Assembly: GCF_021271205.1 (NCBI RefSeq)
Contig: NZ_JAIWKS010000009.1
Span: 62,001-126,000, forward strand
Reading direction: 5' to 3'
Source of the DNA: Pseudomonas uvaldensis
Lineage (GTDB): Bacteria; Pseudomonadota; Gammaproteobacteria; Pseudomonadales; Pseudomonadaceae
Length of the DNA: 64,000 bases
Shown: positions 17,311 to 25,600 of the stretch, one piece after another
Layout of the letters: each line of letters begins with the position of its first letter
Numbering within the stretch: position 1 is the stretch's first letter
The notes under the pieces: model-generated
The model's input: the letters and a program-made list of their open reading frames with translations, nothing else
Databases searched by the model: none
Told to the model about the DNA's origin: nothing
Translations under genes and position numbers: made by a program

Positions 17311-18225
17311 ATGACCACTCGCACCGAGGCCGTGAAAGCCTATCTGCTCGACCTGCAAGACCGCATCTGCGCTGCCCTGGAGGCCGAGGATGGAGGCACA
17401 CGTTTCGTCGAAGACGCCTGGACCCGGTCTGCCGGAGGCGGTGGTCGCACTCGGGTGATCGCAAACGGTACAGTCATTGAAAAGGGCGGCGTCAACTTTT
17501 CCCACGTCTTCGGCAGCGGTCTCCCACCGTCGGCCAGCGCTCATCGACCTGAACTGGCCGGGCGTGGTTTTGAAGCCCTCGGAGTGTCGCTGGTCATCCA
17601 CCCGCACAACCCCCACGTGCCGACCTCCCATGCCAACGTGCGCTTTTTCATTGCCGAAAAGGAAGGCGAAGAACCGGTCTGGTGGTTCGGCGGCGGCTTC
17701 GATCTGACGCCGTATTACGGCGTGGAGGAAGATTGCGTGCACTGGCACCGCGTGGCCGAGCAGGCCTGCGCCCCCTTCGGCCCCGAGGTGTACCCACGCT
17801 ACAAGGCCTGGTGCGACAGCTATTTCCACCTCAAGCATCGCAACGAACCCCGGGGCATCGGCGGTCTGTTTTTCGATGACCTGAACGAATGGGATTTCGA
17901 CACCTGCTTCGCGTTCATCCGCGCCATCGGCGACGCTTACATCGATGCTTACCTGCCCATTGTGCGCCGCCGCAAACATGACCCGTTCACGGCCAAGCAA
18001 CGGGAGTTCCAGGAGTTTCGCCGTGGGCGCTACGTGGAATTCAATCTGGTCTACGACCGCGGCACCCTGTTCGGGCTGCAATCGGGCGGACGGACCGAGT
18101 CGATCCTGATGTCCCTGCCGCCGCAGGTGCGTTGGGGCTACGACTGGAAAGCCGAACCCGGCAGCGAAGAGGCGCGGCTGACCGAGTATTTCCTGCAGGA
18201 TCGCGATTGGCTGGCGACGGCCTGA
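17311..18225 (+). CDS. hemF: HemF, oxygen-dependent coproporphyrinogen III oxidase
   Basis: A 304-residue cytosolic homodimeric enzyme of haem synthesis (oxidative decarboxylation of coproporphyrinogen III). Family motifs are AEDGGTRFVEDAWTR, GRTRVIANGTVIEKGGVNFS, WWFGGGFDLTPYYGVEEDCVHWH, and the C-terminal EFNLVYDRGTLFGLQSGGRTESILMSLPP. Length matches the family (about 300). AAGGGG precedes the ATG. It is followed after 9 bp by aroE, so they form an operon. It needs oxygen; the anaerobic HemN is not in this window. Confidence 0.98.
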   Translation: MTTRTEAVKAYLLDLQDRICAALEAEDGGTRFVEDAWTRSAGGGGRTRVIANGTVIEKGGVNFSHVFGSGLPPSASAHRPELAGRGFEALGVSLVIHPHNPHVPTSHANVRFFIAEKEGEEPVWWFGGGFDLTPYYGVEEDCVHWHRVAEQACAPFGPEVYPRYKAWCDSYFHLKHRNEPRGIGGLFFDDLNEWDFDTCFAFIRAIGDAYIDAYLPIVRRRKHDPFTAKQREFQEFRRGRYVEFNLVYDRGTLFGLQSGGRTESILMSLPPQVRWGYDWKAEPGSEEARLTEYFLQDRDWLATA

Positions 18226-18234
18226 GGGATGTCC

Positions 18235-19056
18235 ATGGATCGCTATGTTGTCATGGGTAACCCGATCGGCCACAGCAAGTCGCCGCTGATCCACCGCCTG
18301 TTCGCCGAACAGACCGGGCAGGTGCTGGACTACAGCACGCTGCTGGCACCCCTGGAGGATTTTTCCGGGTGCGCGCAGGCTTTTTTCCGCGAAGGTCGTG
18401 GGGCGAATGTCACTGTGCCGTTCAAGGAGGACGCCTTTCGCCTGGCCGACAGCCTGACCGAGCGTGCGCAACGGGCCGGCGCGGTCAACACCTTGAGCAA
18501 GCTCGACGACGGGCGCCTGTTGGGCGACAACACGGACGGCGCCGGGCTGGTAAGGGACCTGACGGTCAATGCCGGTTTCAGCCTCAAGGGCAAGCGCATC
18601 CTGTTGCTGGGGGCCGGTGGTGCGGTGCGCGGCGCCCTGGAACCTCTGTTGGCCGAAGCACCGGCCTCGGTGATCATCGCCAACCGCACGGTGGAAAAAG
18701 CCGAATTGCTGGCGCAGTTGTTCGCCGACCTGGGCCCCGTCTCGGCCAGCGGTTTCGACTGGCTGCGGGAGCCAGTGGATCTGATCATCAACGCTACGTC
18801 CGCGAGCCTGTCTGGCGCCGTGCCGCCGATTGCCCCTAGCCTGATCGAGCCCGGCCGGACCTTCTGCTACGACATGATGTATGGCAAGGAACCGACCTCC
18901 TTCTGCCGCTGGGCCAGCGAACACGGCGCGGCGGTAGCAATGGATGGCCTGGGCATGCTGGCGGAACAGGCGGGCGAAGCGTTTTACTTGTGGCGCGGCG
19001 TTCGTCCGGACACTGCACCGGTGCTGGCCGAGCTGCGGCGACAGCTCGCTCTCTAG
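18235..19056 (+). CDS. aroE: AroE, shikimate dehydrogenase
   Basis: A 273-residue NADP-dependent enzyme of the shikimate pathway (3-dehydroshikimate to shikimate). Motifs: YVVMGNPIGHSKSPLIHRLF (substrate site), GANVTVPFKEDAF (catalytic Lys), NTDGAGLVRDL (catalytic Asp), LLLGAGGAVRGALEPLL (Rossmann) and GLGMLAEQAGEAFYLWRG. The ATG at 18235 is better placed after GAGGG than the ATG at 18229. It is in an operon with hemF and ends at a strong hairpin. Confidence 0.97.
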   Translation: MDRYVVMGNPIGHSKSPLIHRLFAEQTGQVLDYSTLLAPLEDFSGCAQAFFREGRGANVTVPFKEDAFRLADSLTERAQRAGAVNTLSKLDDGRLLGDNTDGAGLVRDLTVNAGFSLKGKRILLLGAGGAVRGALEPLLAEAPASVIIANRTVEKAELLAQLFADLGPVSASGFDWLREPVDLIINATSASLSGAVPPIAPSLIEPGRTFCYDMMYGKEPTSFCRWASEHGAAVAMDGLGMLAEQAGEAFYLWRGVRPDTAPVLAELRRQLAL

Positions 19057-19072
19057 CGGCTGCGGGGAGAAC

Positions 19073-19097
19073 TGTGGGAGCAAGCTTTGCTCCCACA
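19073..19097. terminator. REP-like hairpin after aroE
   Basis: TGTGGGAGCAA and TTGCTCCCACA form 11-bp perfect arms with a 3-nt loop, 16 bp after the aroE stop and 20 bp from the convergent SulP stop. It is a REP variant folded into a compact hairpin and probably acts in both directions, although no long T-tract follows. Confidence 0.7.
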
Positions 19098-19117
19098 GGT
19101 TGTGTCAGTCGGGCCTG

Positions 19118-20686
19118 TCAATCTTCGAAGTGAATCGGGCAGTTCTGAGCCCCTTCGAGCTTCTTCAACTCCTCCACCACCTGCGGGCGCGCCCTGCGCA
19201 GGGTCAGGCTGCGGCCCTGGCTGCGCAGACGTCGGGCTTCCTGGTGAAGCATTTCCACCCCGGAATAGTCGATAAAGTTGATCTGCGGGGCATCGATCAC
19301 CACCCGTTGCGCTTGCAGCCGTTGCAGCCGCACTTGCAGATAATGGCTGGCACCGAAAAAGATCGAACCTCCAACCCGTAGGATGTCGGCGTCAGCTTCG
19401 TGGGAATGTTGCACCCGTGGCTGTGAGGTGCGCTTGAGGTAGAAAAACAGCGACGCCAGCACGCCCGCGTAAATGGCGGTTTGCAGTTCCAGCAGCAATG
19501 TCGCCAGACACGTCAGGCTCATCACCATGAATTCGGACCGGCTCACGCGGTACAGCGCCCGGATGCCGCGATGGTCCACCAGGCCCCAGGCAATCAGCAG
19601 GATGCTGCCGGCCATGGCCGGGATCGGGATATGCGCGATCAGCCTCGCGCCGGCGACCGCGAACAAGGCTACCCACAACGCCGAGAACACTCCCGCCAAG
19701 GGTGAACAGGCGCCGGCTTCATAACTGAGGCCGGAACGGGTGAAGGAACCGGCTGACAAGGAGCCGGAAAAAAAACCACCAACGATGTTGGAGAGCCCCT
19801 GCGCCCGAACCTCTTGGTTCGCATCGAGCAACTGCCCGGAACGTACCGACAGCGAACGGGCGATGGACAAACTGGTCACCAGCCCGAGCATGCCCACCGC
19901 AACGGCCCCAGGCAGCAGACGCAGTATCAATTCCAGGTCCAGCGGCAACGCCGTGAGGGGTGGCAAACGCCCGGCAAAAGCGCTGACCAGCCTCACATGC
20001 CCGAACATCGCCGGCCACAACCAGACCACCAGGCTGCTGATGACCAACGTTATCAACAGGCTCGGCCAGCGCGGCAACAGCCGCTTGAGCACTACCCCCA
20101 GCACCAGCGTCCCCAGCCCCAACAACAAGGAAGGTTTATCCACAGCCCCGATATGGCTGAGCAGCATCAGCAGGCCCTTCAACGCCGTGGCTTCGTTGGG
20201 CAGGTCGAGGCCCATCAGGTTCGGCAACTGCCCCATCGCGATCACTACCGCCGCGCCCAGGGTGAAACCCAGCACCACCGAATGGGAGACGAAATTCACC
20301 AACGCGCCGAAACGCAACAGCCCTAGCAACCACTGAAAAATGCCCGCCAGCACCGTCAACAGCAGGATCAAGGTGATGTAGTCCTGGGTCGCGGGCACGG
20401 CCAGGGGACTGACGGTGGCGTATAAGACAATGGAGATGGCCGCCGTAGGGCCGCAGATCAGGTGCCAAGACGAACCCCACAAGCAGGCGATCAATACCGG
20501 CACGATGGCTGCGTACAAACCGTACTCCGGTGGCAAGCCAGCGATCAGGGCATAAGCGATGGATTGCGGCAAGGCCAGGATCGCACCGCTCAGGCCGACG
20601 ATCAGGTCCCGACCGACACTGGCACGGGTCTGCCGGGGCAGCCAGCTCAGGAAAGGAAAGAGTGAGTGGCGAGACGGGATTGCCAT
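19118..20686 (-). CDS. SulP-family sulfate/anion transporter
   Basis: A 522-residue inner-membrane anion transporter of the SLC26/SulP family. It has 10-14 hydrophobic segments with the family motif ALPQSIAYALIAGLPPEYGLYAAIVP near residues 38-63, followed by a C-terminal STAS domain (about residues 415-520, with VVIDAPQINFIDYSGVEML). It is the third gene of betC-choX-sulP, so its job is probably to move the sulfate set free from choline-O-sulfate, or to import the sulfate ester. This link rests on gene context. A perfect REP-like palindrome separates it from choX. Homologues also carry bicarbonate or C4-dicarboxylates. Confidence 0.92.
   Translation of the reverse strand: MAIPSRHSLFPFLSWLPRQTRASVGRDLIVGLSGAILALPQSIAYALIAGLPPEYGLYAAIVPVLIACLWGSSWHLICGPTAAISIVLYATVSPLAVPATQDYITLILLLTVLAGIFQWLLGLLRFGALVNFVSHSVVLGFTLGAAVVIAMGQLPNLMGLDLPNEATALKGLLMLLSHIGAVDKPSLLLGLGTLVLGVVLKRLLPRWPSLLITLVISSLVVWLWPAMFGHVRLVSAFAGRLPPLTALPLDLELILRLLPGAVAVGMLGLVTSLSIARSLSVRSGQLLDANQEVRAQGLSNIVGGFFSGSLSAGSFTRSGLSYEAGACSPLAGVFSALWVALFAVAGARLIAHIPIPAMAGSILLIAWGLVDHRGIRALYRVSRSEFMVMSLTCLATLLLELQTAIYAGVLASLFFYLKRTSQPRVQHSHEADADILRVGGSIFFGASHYLQVRLQRLQAQRVVIDAPQINFIDYSGVEMLHQEARRLRSQGRSLTLRRARPQVVEELKKLEGAQNCPIHFED
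20136..20144. other. Perfect DnaA box inside the SulP gene
   Basis: TTATCCACA on the plus strand within the SulP coding region; part of the 14.2-24.1 kb cluster. Confidence 0.5.
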
Positions 20687-20742
20687 AGGGCCTCAGGGAT
20701 GGGGTTTGGCGAAAGAGTAACAGTACAACGCGCCGCTCTCTC

Positions 20743-20772
20743 TGTGGCGAGGGGATAAATCCCCTCGCCACA
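20743..20772. repeat. Perfect REP-like palindrome between choX and sulP
   Basis: Two 14-bp perfect arms (TGTGGCGAGGGGAT and its reverse complement) with a 2-nt centre. This second repeat type is common in P. fluorescens-group intergenic regions. In the RNA it would be a stable hairpin directly after choX, so it may protect the betC-choX transcript or reduce sulP expression. Confidence 0.8.
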
Positions 20773-20780
20773 AGCCGGCC

Positions 20781-21701
20781 TTACAGCTTGGCCTTCACCG
20801 CCGCCAACGCATCCTTGCCATCAACGGTCTTCACACCGTCCAGCCACTTATCCAGCACCGCCGGGTTGGCCTTGATCCAGGCCTTGGCCGCGTCAGCATT
20901 GCTGACTTTCTTGTTCACCACCTCGGCCATGATGCTGTTTTCCATCTCCTGGGTGAAACTCAGGTTGGTCAGCAGCTTGCCAACGTTCGGACAGGCCTGT
21001 GCATAACCTTTGCGAGTCAGCGTGTAGACACTGCCGGTTTCACCGAAATATTTCTCGCCGCCCTTGAGGTAGTGCATCTTCAGCTGCACGTTCATCGGAT
21101 GCGGTGTCCAGCCGAGGAAGGTCACGAACTTCTGTTTCTTCACAGCCCGAGACACCTCCGCCAGCATCGCCTGCTCACTGGATTCCACCAGCTTCCAGTC
21201 GCCCATGCCGAAGTCGTTGGTCTTGATGATGTCCTTCAAGGACTGGTTGGCAGGCGCACCGGAGCCGATGCCGTAGATCTTCTTCTCGAACTTGTCAGCA
21301 AATTTGTTCAGGTCGGCGAAGTTATGCACACCTGCTTCCCAGACGTAATCCGGGACCGCCAGGGTGAACTCGGTGCCGTCCAGGTTCTTGGCCAGTTGCG
21401 TGACATCGCCATTGGCCACGAACTTGTCGTAGAAGCCCTGCTGCGCCGGCATCCAGTTGCCCAGGAACACGTCGACCTGACCGTCTTTAAGGCCGCCAAA
21501 GGTAATCGGCACCGCAAGGGCATCTACCCTGGGCTTGTAACCCATGCCTTCCAACAGGAAACCGGTGATGGCGTTGGTCGCCGCGATATCGCTCCAGCCC
21601 GGATCGGCCATCTTCACGGTTTCGCAGCTCTGCTCGGCCCACGCCGAAGCACTGCCCAACGCCAACAGCCCAGCGGCCAGTACTGTGGATAACTTTTGCA
21701 T
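20781..21701 (-). CDS. choX: Choline ABC transporter substrate-binding protein
   Basis: A 306-residue periplasmic protein of the OpuAC/ChoX family that binds choline. It has a signal peptide (MQKLSTVLAAGLLALGSASAWA, then EQSCETVKMADPGW). The choline-binding aromatic box residues lie in MADPGWSDIAATNAITG, GNWMPAQ and FLGWTPHPMNVQ. A disulfide is likely between Cys26 and the Cys in YAQACPNVGK. No permease or ATPase gene is adjacent; in Pseudomonas such orphan binding proteins share the CbcWV core. It is co-directional with betC, 16 bp downstream, so it should recover the choline released by the sulfatase. Confidence 0.93.
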   Translation of the reverse strand: MQKLSTVLAAGLLALGSASAWAEQSCETVKMADPGWSDIAATNAITGFLLEGMGYKPRVDALAVPITFGGLKDGQVDVFLGNWMPAQQGFYDKFVANGDVTQLAKNLDGTEFTLAVPDYVWEAGVHNFADLNKFADKFEKKIYGIGSGAPANQSLKDIIKTNDFGMGDWKLVESSEQAMLAEVSRAVKKQKFVTFLGWTPHPMNVQLKMHYLKGGEKYFGETGSVYTLTRKGYAQACPNVGKLLTNLSFTQEMENSIMAEVVNKKVSNADAAKAWIKANPAVLDKWLDGVKTVDGKDALAAVKAKL

Positions 21702-21744
21702 GTGCTTCCCCTTACGTTATTGGTTTTGGCAGGGTTGTGGATAA
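21684..21744. other. Two perfect DnaA boxes at the betC/choX junction
   Basis: TGTGGATAA (the DnaA box read from the minus strand) occurs at 21684-21692, in the first codons of choX, and again at 21736-21744, at the 3' end of betC. They are in the same orientation with starts 52 bp apart. This is the tightest pair in the cluster. Confidence 0.6.
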
Positions 21745-23231
21745 CGTGCCTTGCGCTCCAGATCGTCCAGGTCGATGTGATTGCGCATGTATTGCTGGCT
21801 GGCGTCCACCAGCGGCTGGTGATCCCAGCTCTTGAGTTTGCCCAGGGTCAGCGCCTGGGCCACGAAACGACGGCGTCGCTGGCTGGCGAGCACCTGTTTG
21901 TGAATAGTCGGGATATCCCACCTGGCCCGCGCCTCGGCGAGAAAATCGGCAAACAGGTGTTGATGTTCGGGCGATTGGCTCAGGTTCTCCTGCTCCTTGG
22001 GATCGTTGCGTACGTCGAACAACAGGCACGGATCGTCTTCGCTGTAGATGAATTTCCATGACCCGCGGCGAATCATCATCAATGGGCTGATGGTGCCTTC
22101 GGCCATGTATTCGCCAAAGACCTCGTCGTGCCCGCCCTGCCCTTGCAGATGCGGCACCAGCGAACGGCCATCCAGCGGCAGCCCCGGCTCCAGCGCACCG
22201 CCGGCCAGTTCGACCAGGGTTGGCAGCAGATCGGCAGTGGACACCGAGGCGCTGACCCGCCCACTGGCAAACTGCCCCGGAGCACTGATCAACAGCGGTA
22301 CCCGAGCAGCCATTTCGAACCAGTGCATTTTGTACCAGAGGCCCTTTTCGCCGAGCATGTCTCCGTGATCGCCGGAGAACACAATGATGGTGTTTTCCAT
22401 CAACCCCGTGTCCTCGAGCGTCTGCAGCAGCTTGCCAACGTTGCTGTCGATGTAGCTGCAAGCGCCGAAGTAGGCCCGTCGGGCATCGCGAATCTTATCC
22501 ACAGGCAGCGGCTTGCCCCATAGATCGTAGACTTTCAGCAGACGCTGGGAATGCGGGTCGAGCTCGGTTTGCGCCGGAGTGTGCGGCAACGGAATGTCGT
22601 TGTCGTCGTACAGGTCCCAGAATGCCTTGGGAATTGTGTAGGGGTCGTGCGGATGAGTCATCGACACGGTCAGGCAGAACGGCTGCTCGCCGTCCTCGCG
22701 AATGTGGTCGAACAGATATTGCTGAGCCTTGAACACCACCTCTTCATCGAAATCCAGCTGGTTGGTGCGCACGCATGGCCCGGCCTGAAGCACCGAGGAC
22801 ATGTTGTGATACCAGCTCGGCCGCACGTCCGGCTCGTCCCAATTCACGGCCCAGCCGTAATCGGCGGGGTAGATATCGCTGGTCAGGCGTTCTTCGTAGC
22901 CGTGCAACTGATCGGGTCCGCAAAAGTGCATCTTGCCGGACAGCGCCGTGCGGTAGCCAAGACGACGCAGGTAGTGGGCATAGGTCGGGACATCGGCGGG
23001 GAAATCCGCCGCGTTGTCATAGGCGCCGATCTTGCTGGGCAACTGGCCGCTCACCAGGGTAAAGCGTGACGGTGCGCACAACGGGCTGTTGCAATACGCG
23101 GCATCGAACACCACGCCCTGGTCGGCCAGGCGCGACAGGTTGGGCAGTTTGATGGGTGACGGGCCATAGATCGGCAACATTGGCGCGGCCATTTGATCGG
23201 CCATGATGAAAAGAATGTTCTTGCGCTTCAT
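21717..23231 (-). CDS. betC: Choline-O-sulfatase
   Basis: A 504-residue type I sulfatase that splits choline-O-sulfate into choline and sulfate. The N-terminal metal site is NILFIMADQMAAPMLPIYG (no further Asp pair as in arylsulfatases). The formylglycine motif is CAPSR in NSPLCAPSRFTLVSG (residues near 50-55). A second metal/active region is FSGDHGDMLGEKGLW. The choline-sulfatase C-terminal extension (SWDHQPLVDASQQYMRN) is present. The start at 23231 (MKRKNI) is the family start; a frame to 23249 exists. It is first in betC-choX-sulP and divergent from its LysR regulator. Confidence 0.95.
   Translation of the reverse strand: MKRKNILFIMADQMAAPMLPIYGPSPIKLPNLSRLADQGVVFDAAYCNSPLCAPSRFTLVSGQLPSKIGAYDNAADFPADVPTYAHYLRRLGYRTALSGKMHFCGPDQLHGYEERLTSDIYPADYGWAVNWDEPDVRPSWYHNMSSVLQAGPCVRTNQLDFDEEVVFKAQQYLFDHIREDGEQPFCLTVSMTHPHDPYTIPKAFWDLYDDNDIPLPHTPAQTELDPHSQRLLKVYDLWGKPLPVDKIRDARRAYFGACSYIDSNVGKLLQTLEDTGLMENTIIVFSGDHGDMLGEKGLWYKMHWFEMAARVPLLISAPGQFASGRVSASVSTADLLPTLVELAGGALEPGLPLDGRSLVPHLQGQGGHDEVFGEYMAEGTISPLMMIRRGSWKFIYSEDDPCLLFDVRNDPKEQENLSQSPEHQHLFADFLAEARARWDIPTIHKQVLASQRRRRFVAQALTLGKLKSWDHQPLVDASQQYMRNHIDLDDLERKARYPQPCQNQ
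22495..22503. other. Perfect DnaA box inside betC
   Basis: TTATCCACA on the plus strand within betC; part of the 14.2-24.1 kb cluster. Confidence 0.5.
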
Positions 23232-23332
23232 GTAATCGCGGCATTCCATAGTGAGCAGTTATGCGAAAGTGCTGCAATCGAGGATGTTCCCCGCGCCTGT
23301 TGCGGTAAAGCCCATGCAGGATAATGACTAGG

Positions 23333-23347
23333 ATAAGCACAGCTTAT
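23333..23347. promoter_or_regulatory. LysR-type T-N11-A palindrome over the regulator start
   Basis: ATAAGC-ACA-GCTTAT is a perfect 15-bp palindrome with the T-N11-A form of LysR sites. It overlaps the start codon of the choline-sulfate LysR regulator, which suggests autorepression and possibly the upstream recognition site for betC, about 100 bp away. Confidence 0.55.
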
Positions 23348-24296
23348 GTATGAAGCATTGGGAGACCTGTCTTTGGATCTGTTCCGGGCGTTTGAAGCCG
23401 CAGCACGCCAGCGAAGCTTCACGGCCGCCGCCATTGAGTTGGGAACGACGCAACCGGCCATCAGCCAGCAGATCAAGCGCCTGGAAGAACAACTTGGCAC
23501 ACGCTTGTTCGATCGCATTTACCGGGGCATCGAACTGACCGAAGCCGGCACTATCCTGTTCGAGCAGGTTCAGGTCGGTTTGCAGAGCATCGACGCAGGA
23601 CTGAGCGCAGTCACGGCCCAGCAGCAGCATGAAGTGTTACAGGTCGCCACGGATTTCGCGTTCGCTGCCTATTGGCTGATGCCGCGATTGCACCGCTTTC
23701 ATGCCGCCAACCCTCAAGTGGACGTCAGCCTGGTCACTGGCGAGCGCAACCACAATATGCTGCGCACCGACATCGACGTTGCAGTGCTTTTCGGCGACGG
23801 TCGTTTCAAGCAAGGTGAAAGTCATTGGCTGTTCAGTGAAGAAGTCTTCCCGGTGTGCAGTCCGCTGCTGCTCAAGGAACGCACCCCGCCTTTGCCCGCC
23901 CAGGCCCTGTCGGAATTTCCGCTGTTGCATTTGCGTGGTGGTAACGGCAGCAGTTGGTTCGACTGGAATGGCGTGTTTCGCGAGCTGGGCATCACCTCCC
24001 CGCCGGCGCCAGGGCAACTGCGTTTCGACAATTACACCTTATTGATCCAGGCAGCCATTGGTGGCCAAGGCGTCGCCATTGGCTGGCGTCACCTTGTGGA
24101 TAACTTATTGGCCCAAGGCCTGCTGTGTCGACCGATCGCCGAAACGGTGTTGTCGCGGTTGGGTTATTACGTGGTCTTGCCCCAGCGTAAACGGCGCGGG
24201 GCGCTGATCCGGCAGTTCGTGGAATGGTTGATGGAAGAACAAGCCAACAGTGGCGAGTCGCTCGCAGGGTTGCCGTTGCCTTCCATTGCCGTTTGA
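23346..24296 (+). CDS. LysR-family choline-sulfate utilisation regulator
   Basis: A 316-residue LysR regulator. The winged HTH is LDLFRAFEAAARQRSFTAAAIELGTTQPAISQQIKRLEEQLGTRLF (about residues 10-56), followed by an effector-binding domain. It is divergent from betC-choX-sulP, and the pairing is the standard arrangement for the regulator of choline-O-sulfate use. Its own start codon sits in a T-N11-A palindrome. It ends 13 bp from the convergent NAD(P)-binding gene. A perfect DnaA box lies in its 3' part. Confidence 0.9.
   Translation: MYEALGDLSLDLFRAFEAAARQRSFTAAAIELGTTQPAISQQIKRLEEQLGTRLFDRIYRGIELTEAGTILFEQVQVGLQSIDAGLSAVTAQQQHEVLQVATDFAFAAYWLMPRLHRFHAANPQVDVSLVTGERNHNMLRTDIDVAVLFGDGRFKQGESHWLFSEEVFPVCSPLLLKERTPPLPAQALSEFPLLHLRGGNGSSWFDWNGVFRELGITSPPAPGQLRFDNYTLLIQAAIGGQGVAIGWRHLVDNLLAQGLLCRPIAETVLSRLGYYVVLPQRKRRGALIRQFVEWLMEEQANSGESLAGLPLPSIAV
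24095..24103. other. Perfect DnaA box inside the LysR gene
   Basis: TGTGGATAA (DnaA box on the minus strand) within the 3' part of the regulator gene. It is the last of the seven boxes. Confidence 0.5.
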
Positions 24297-24309
24297 ACAT
24301 GGGAGGCTT

Positions 24310-24969
24310 TCAAGCAGCGGGTATAAAACTCACATGCTGGCCCATATGCAGGTTCAAGCGCAGCTCGTCCGCGATGCCCACGGCTACCCTGTTCAGCCGC
24401 TCCAGTGACTCGGCCATGCCGGGTTCCAGGCTGGTGCTGACCTGGGTGAAGTGCTCGATGCCCAGCCCCGGTGCGGCGTAAGGCGAATCGATGAGGGTCC
24501 ACTGCAACGGGCTGTTTTGCAGGGCGTCGAGGATTTCTTCAGCGGCGTGACGCTGCAAATCATCTTCAACCTGCTCCTCGTCGAGCACCGCGAAATCACC
24601 CACCAGAAACAGCCGGGGGATGTTGGCCGCCTGCATCCCGGCGATCAGTGCGTCCACGGCCAGTACCTGCTCCACCGGGCCCGGAATGAGCATCCGTTCC
24701 ACCTGCTCGCTGCTCATTGGCAACCCGGGAGCATTGAGCAGGCATATCACGGCGTTGGCGCCGGCTACGCTTTGCTTGACCCGCTCGGGGTCATAGAGAT
24801 CTCCGGTCTTGGTCCGCAACCCCGGACGCGGCGCCAGTGCCGTGAGATCGTCGAGGACGGCAATGATTTCATGCTGACGCCGCAGCATCTCAGCCATCAA
24901 CGCGCTGCCGAGGCTGCTCATGGCACCATAGAGCACCACTTTGACAACCGGGGTTTCGGCGTTTCTCAT
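24310..24969 (-). CDS. NAD(P)-binding Rossmann-fold protein (atypical SDR)
   Basis: A 219-residue protein of the NmrA/atypical SDR type. The N-terminal nucleotide loop is VVLYGAMSSLGSALMAEML, where the second Gly of the usual GxxGxxG is Ser (GAMSSLG). Later segments are TKTGDLYDPERVKQSVAGANAVICLL and RLFLVGDFAVL, but no YxxxK is seen, so it may act as a sensor, a flavin-type reductase or an epimerase-like protein. The start has AAGGAG in good position. It is divergent from the DOPA-dioxygenase-like gene (86 bp). The function is unknown. Confidence 0.75.
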   Translation of the reverse strand: MRNAETPVVKVVLYGAMSSLGSALMAEMLRRQHEIIAVLDDLTALAPRPGLRTKTGDLYDPERVKQSVAGANAVICLLNAPGLPMSSEQVERMLIPGPVEQVLAVDALIAGMQAANIPRLFLVGDFAVLDEEQVEDDLQRHAAEEILDALQNSPLQWTLIDSPYAAPGLGIEHFTQVSTSLEPGMAESLERLNRVAVGIADELRLNLHMGQHVSFIPAA

Positions 24970-25054
24970 GACTGTCGACTCCTTTTATGCCGCGTATAAG
25001 CCTCTGACCCGCGGAAAATGAAGAGGGTTCGGCCCGTATTGCAAGGAGTGACAG

Positions 25055-25381
25055 ATGCAACGGATCAAGGGCTACCACGCCCATGTGTATTTCGACGCCA
25101 GTACCCTCGACCAGGCACGGGCATTGTGTGAAGAAGCGGCACAGCTCTTTCCGCTGACGATGGGCCGGGTCCACCAACGCCCGGTCGGCCCCCATCCGGA
25201 CTGGAGCTGCCAACTGGCGTTCGATCCGCAATACATCGGCGTGGTCCTGCCATGGCTGGCACTCAATCGCAATGGCCTGGTGATCTTCCTGCACCCCAAT
25301 ACCGGCGACGACCTGAAGGACCACACCGATCATGCTATCTGGATGGGCGCGGTAAGGCCGTTGGATCTTTCGGTGTTTTGA
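25055..25381 (+). CDS. DOPA 4,5-dioxygenase-family protein
   Basis: A 108-residue protein of the small DOPA_dioxygen family (ring-opening extradiol enzymes known from fungi and some bacteria). Family motifs are YHAHVYFDA (metal-ligand His pair, residues 7-15), GRVHQRPVGPHPDWSCQLAF and FLHPNTGDDLKDHTDHAIWMG. The ribosome site AAGGAG is 8 nt before the ATG. No pigment or betalamic-acid genes are near, and the bacterial role is unknown. A REP unit follows. Confidence 0.85.
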   Translation: MQRIKGYHAHVYFDASTLDQARALCEEAAQLFPLTMGRVHQRPVGPHPDWSCQLAFDPQYIGVVLPWLALNRNGLVIFLHPNTGDDLKDHTDHAIWMGAVRPLDLSVF

Positions 25382-25397
25382 TTTCGTGGATGATCAC

Positions 25398-25484
25398 CTA
25401 TGGGAGCAAAGCTTGCTCGCGATAGGGTCCGCCCCACCTCAAAAGACCGCATCAACTTCATCGCCGACAAGCCGTGCTCCCACA
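25398..25484. repeat. Two REP-like units
   Basis: A REP unit at 25398-25425 and a degenerate opposite unit at 25461-25484, between the DOPA-dioxygenase-like gene and the CitMHS leader. The 358-bp gap 25382-25739 holds these repeats and the leader described next. Confidence 0.65.
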
Positions 25485-25600
25485 AAGCCTTTGTTTACTG
25501 CGAAAGCTGGCTGAAAGCTTGCGCGATTAGCATCACCCGCACTACCGGCAAAGACCGGTGGCCAGAAACGGATTTCCACGACGACCCGTTCGGCCTTTTT

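Noticed and set aside
17242..19083. A 613-codon open frame antisense to hemF and aroE
   Set aside because: It covers two certain genes on the other strand, has no family motif, and long antisense frames are expected in high-GC codon use.
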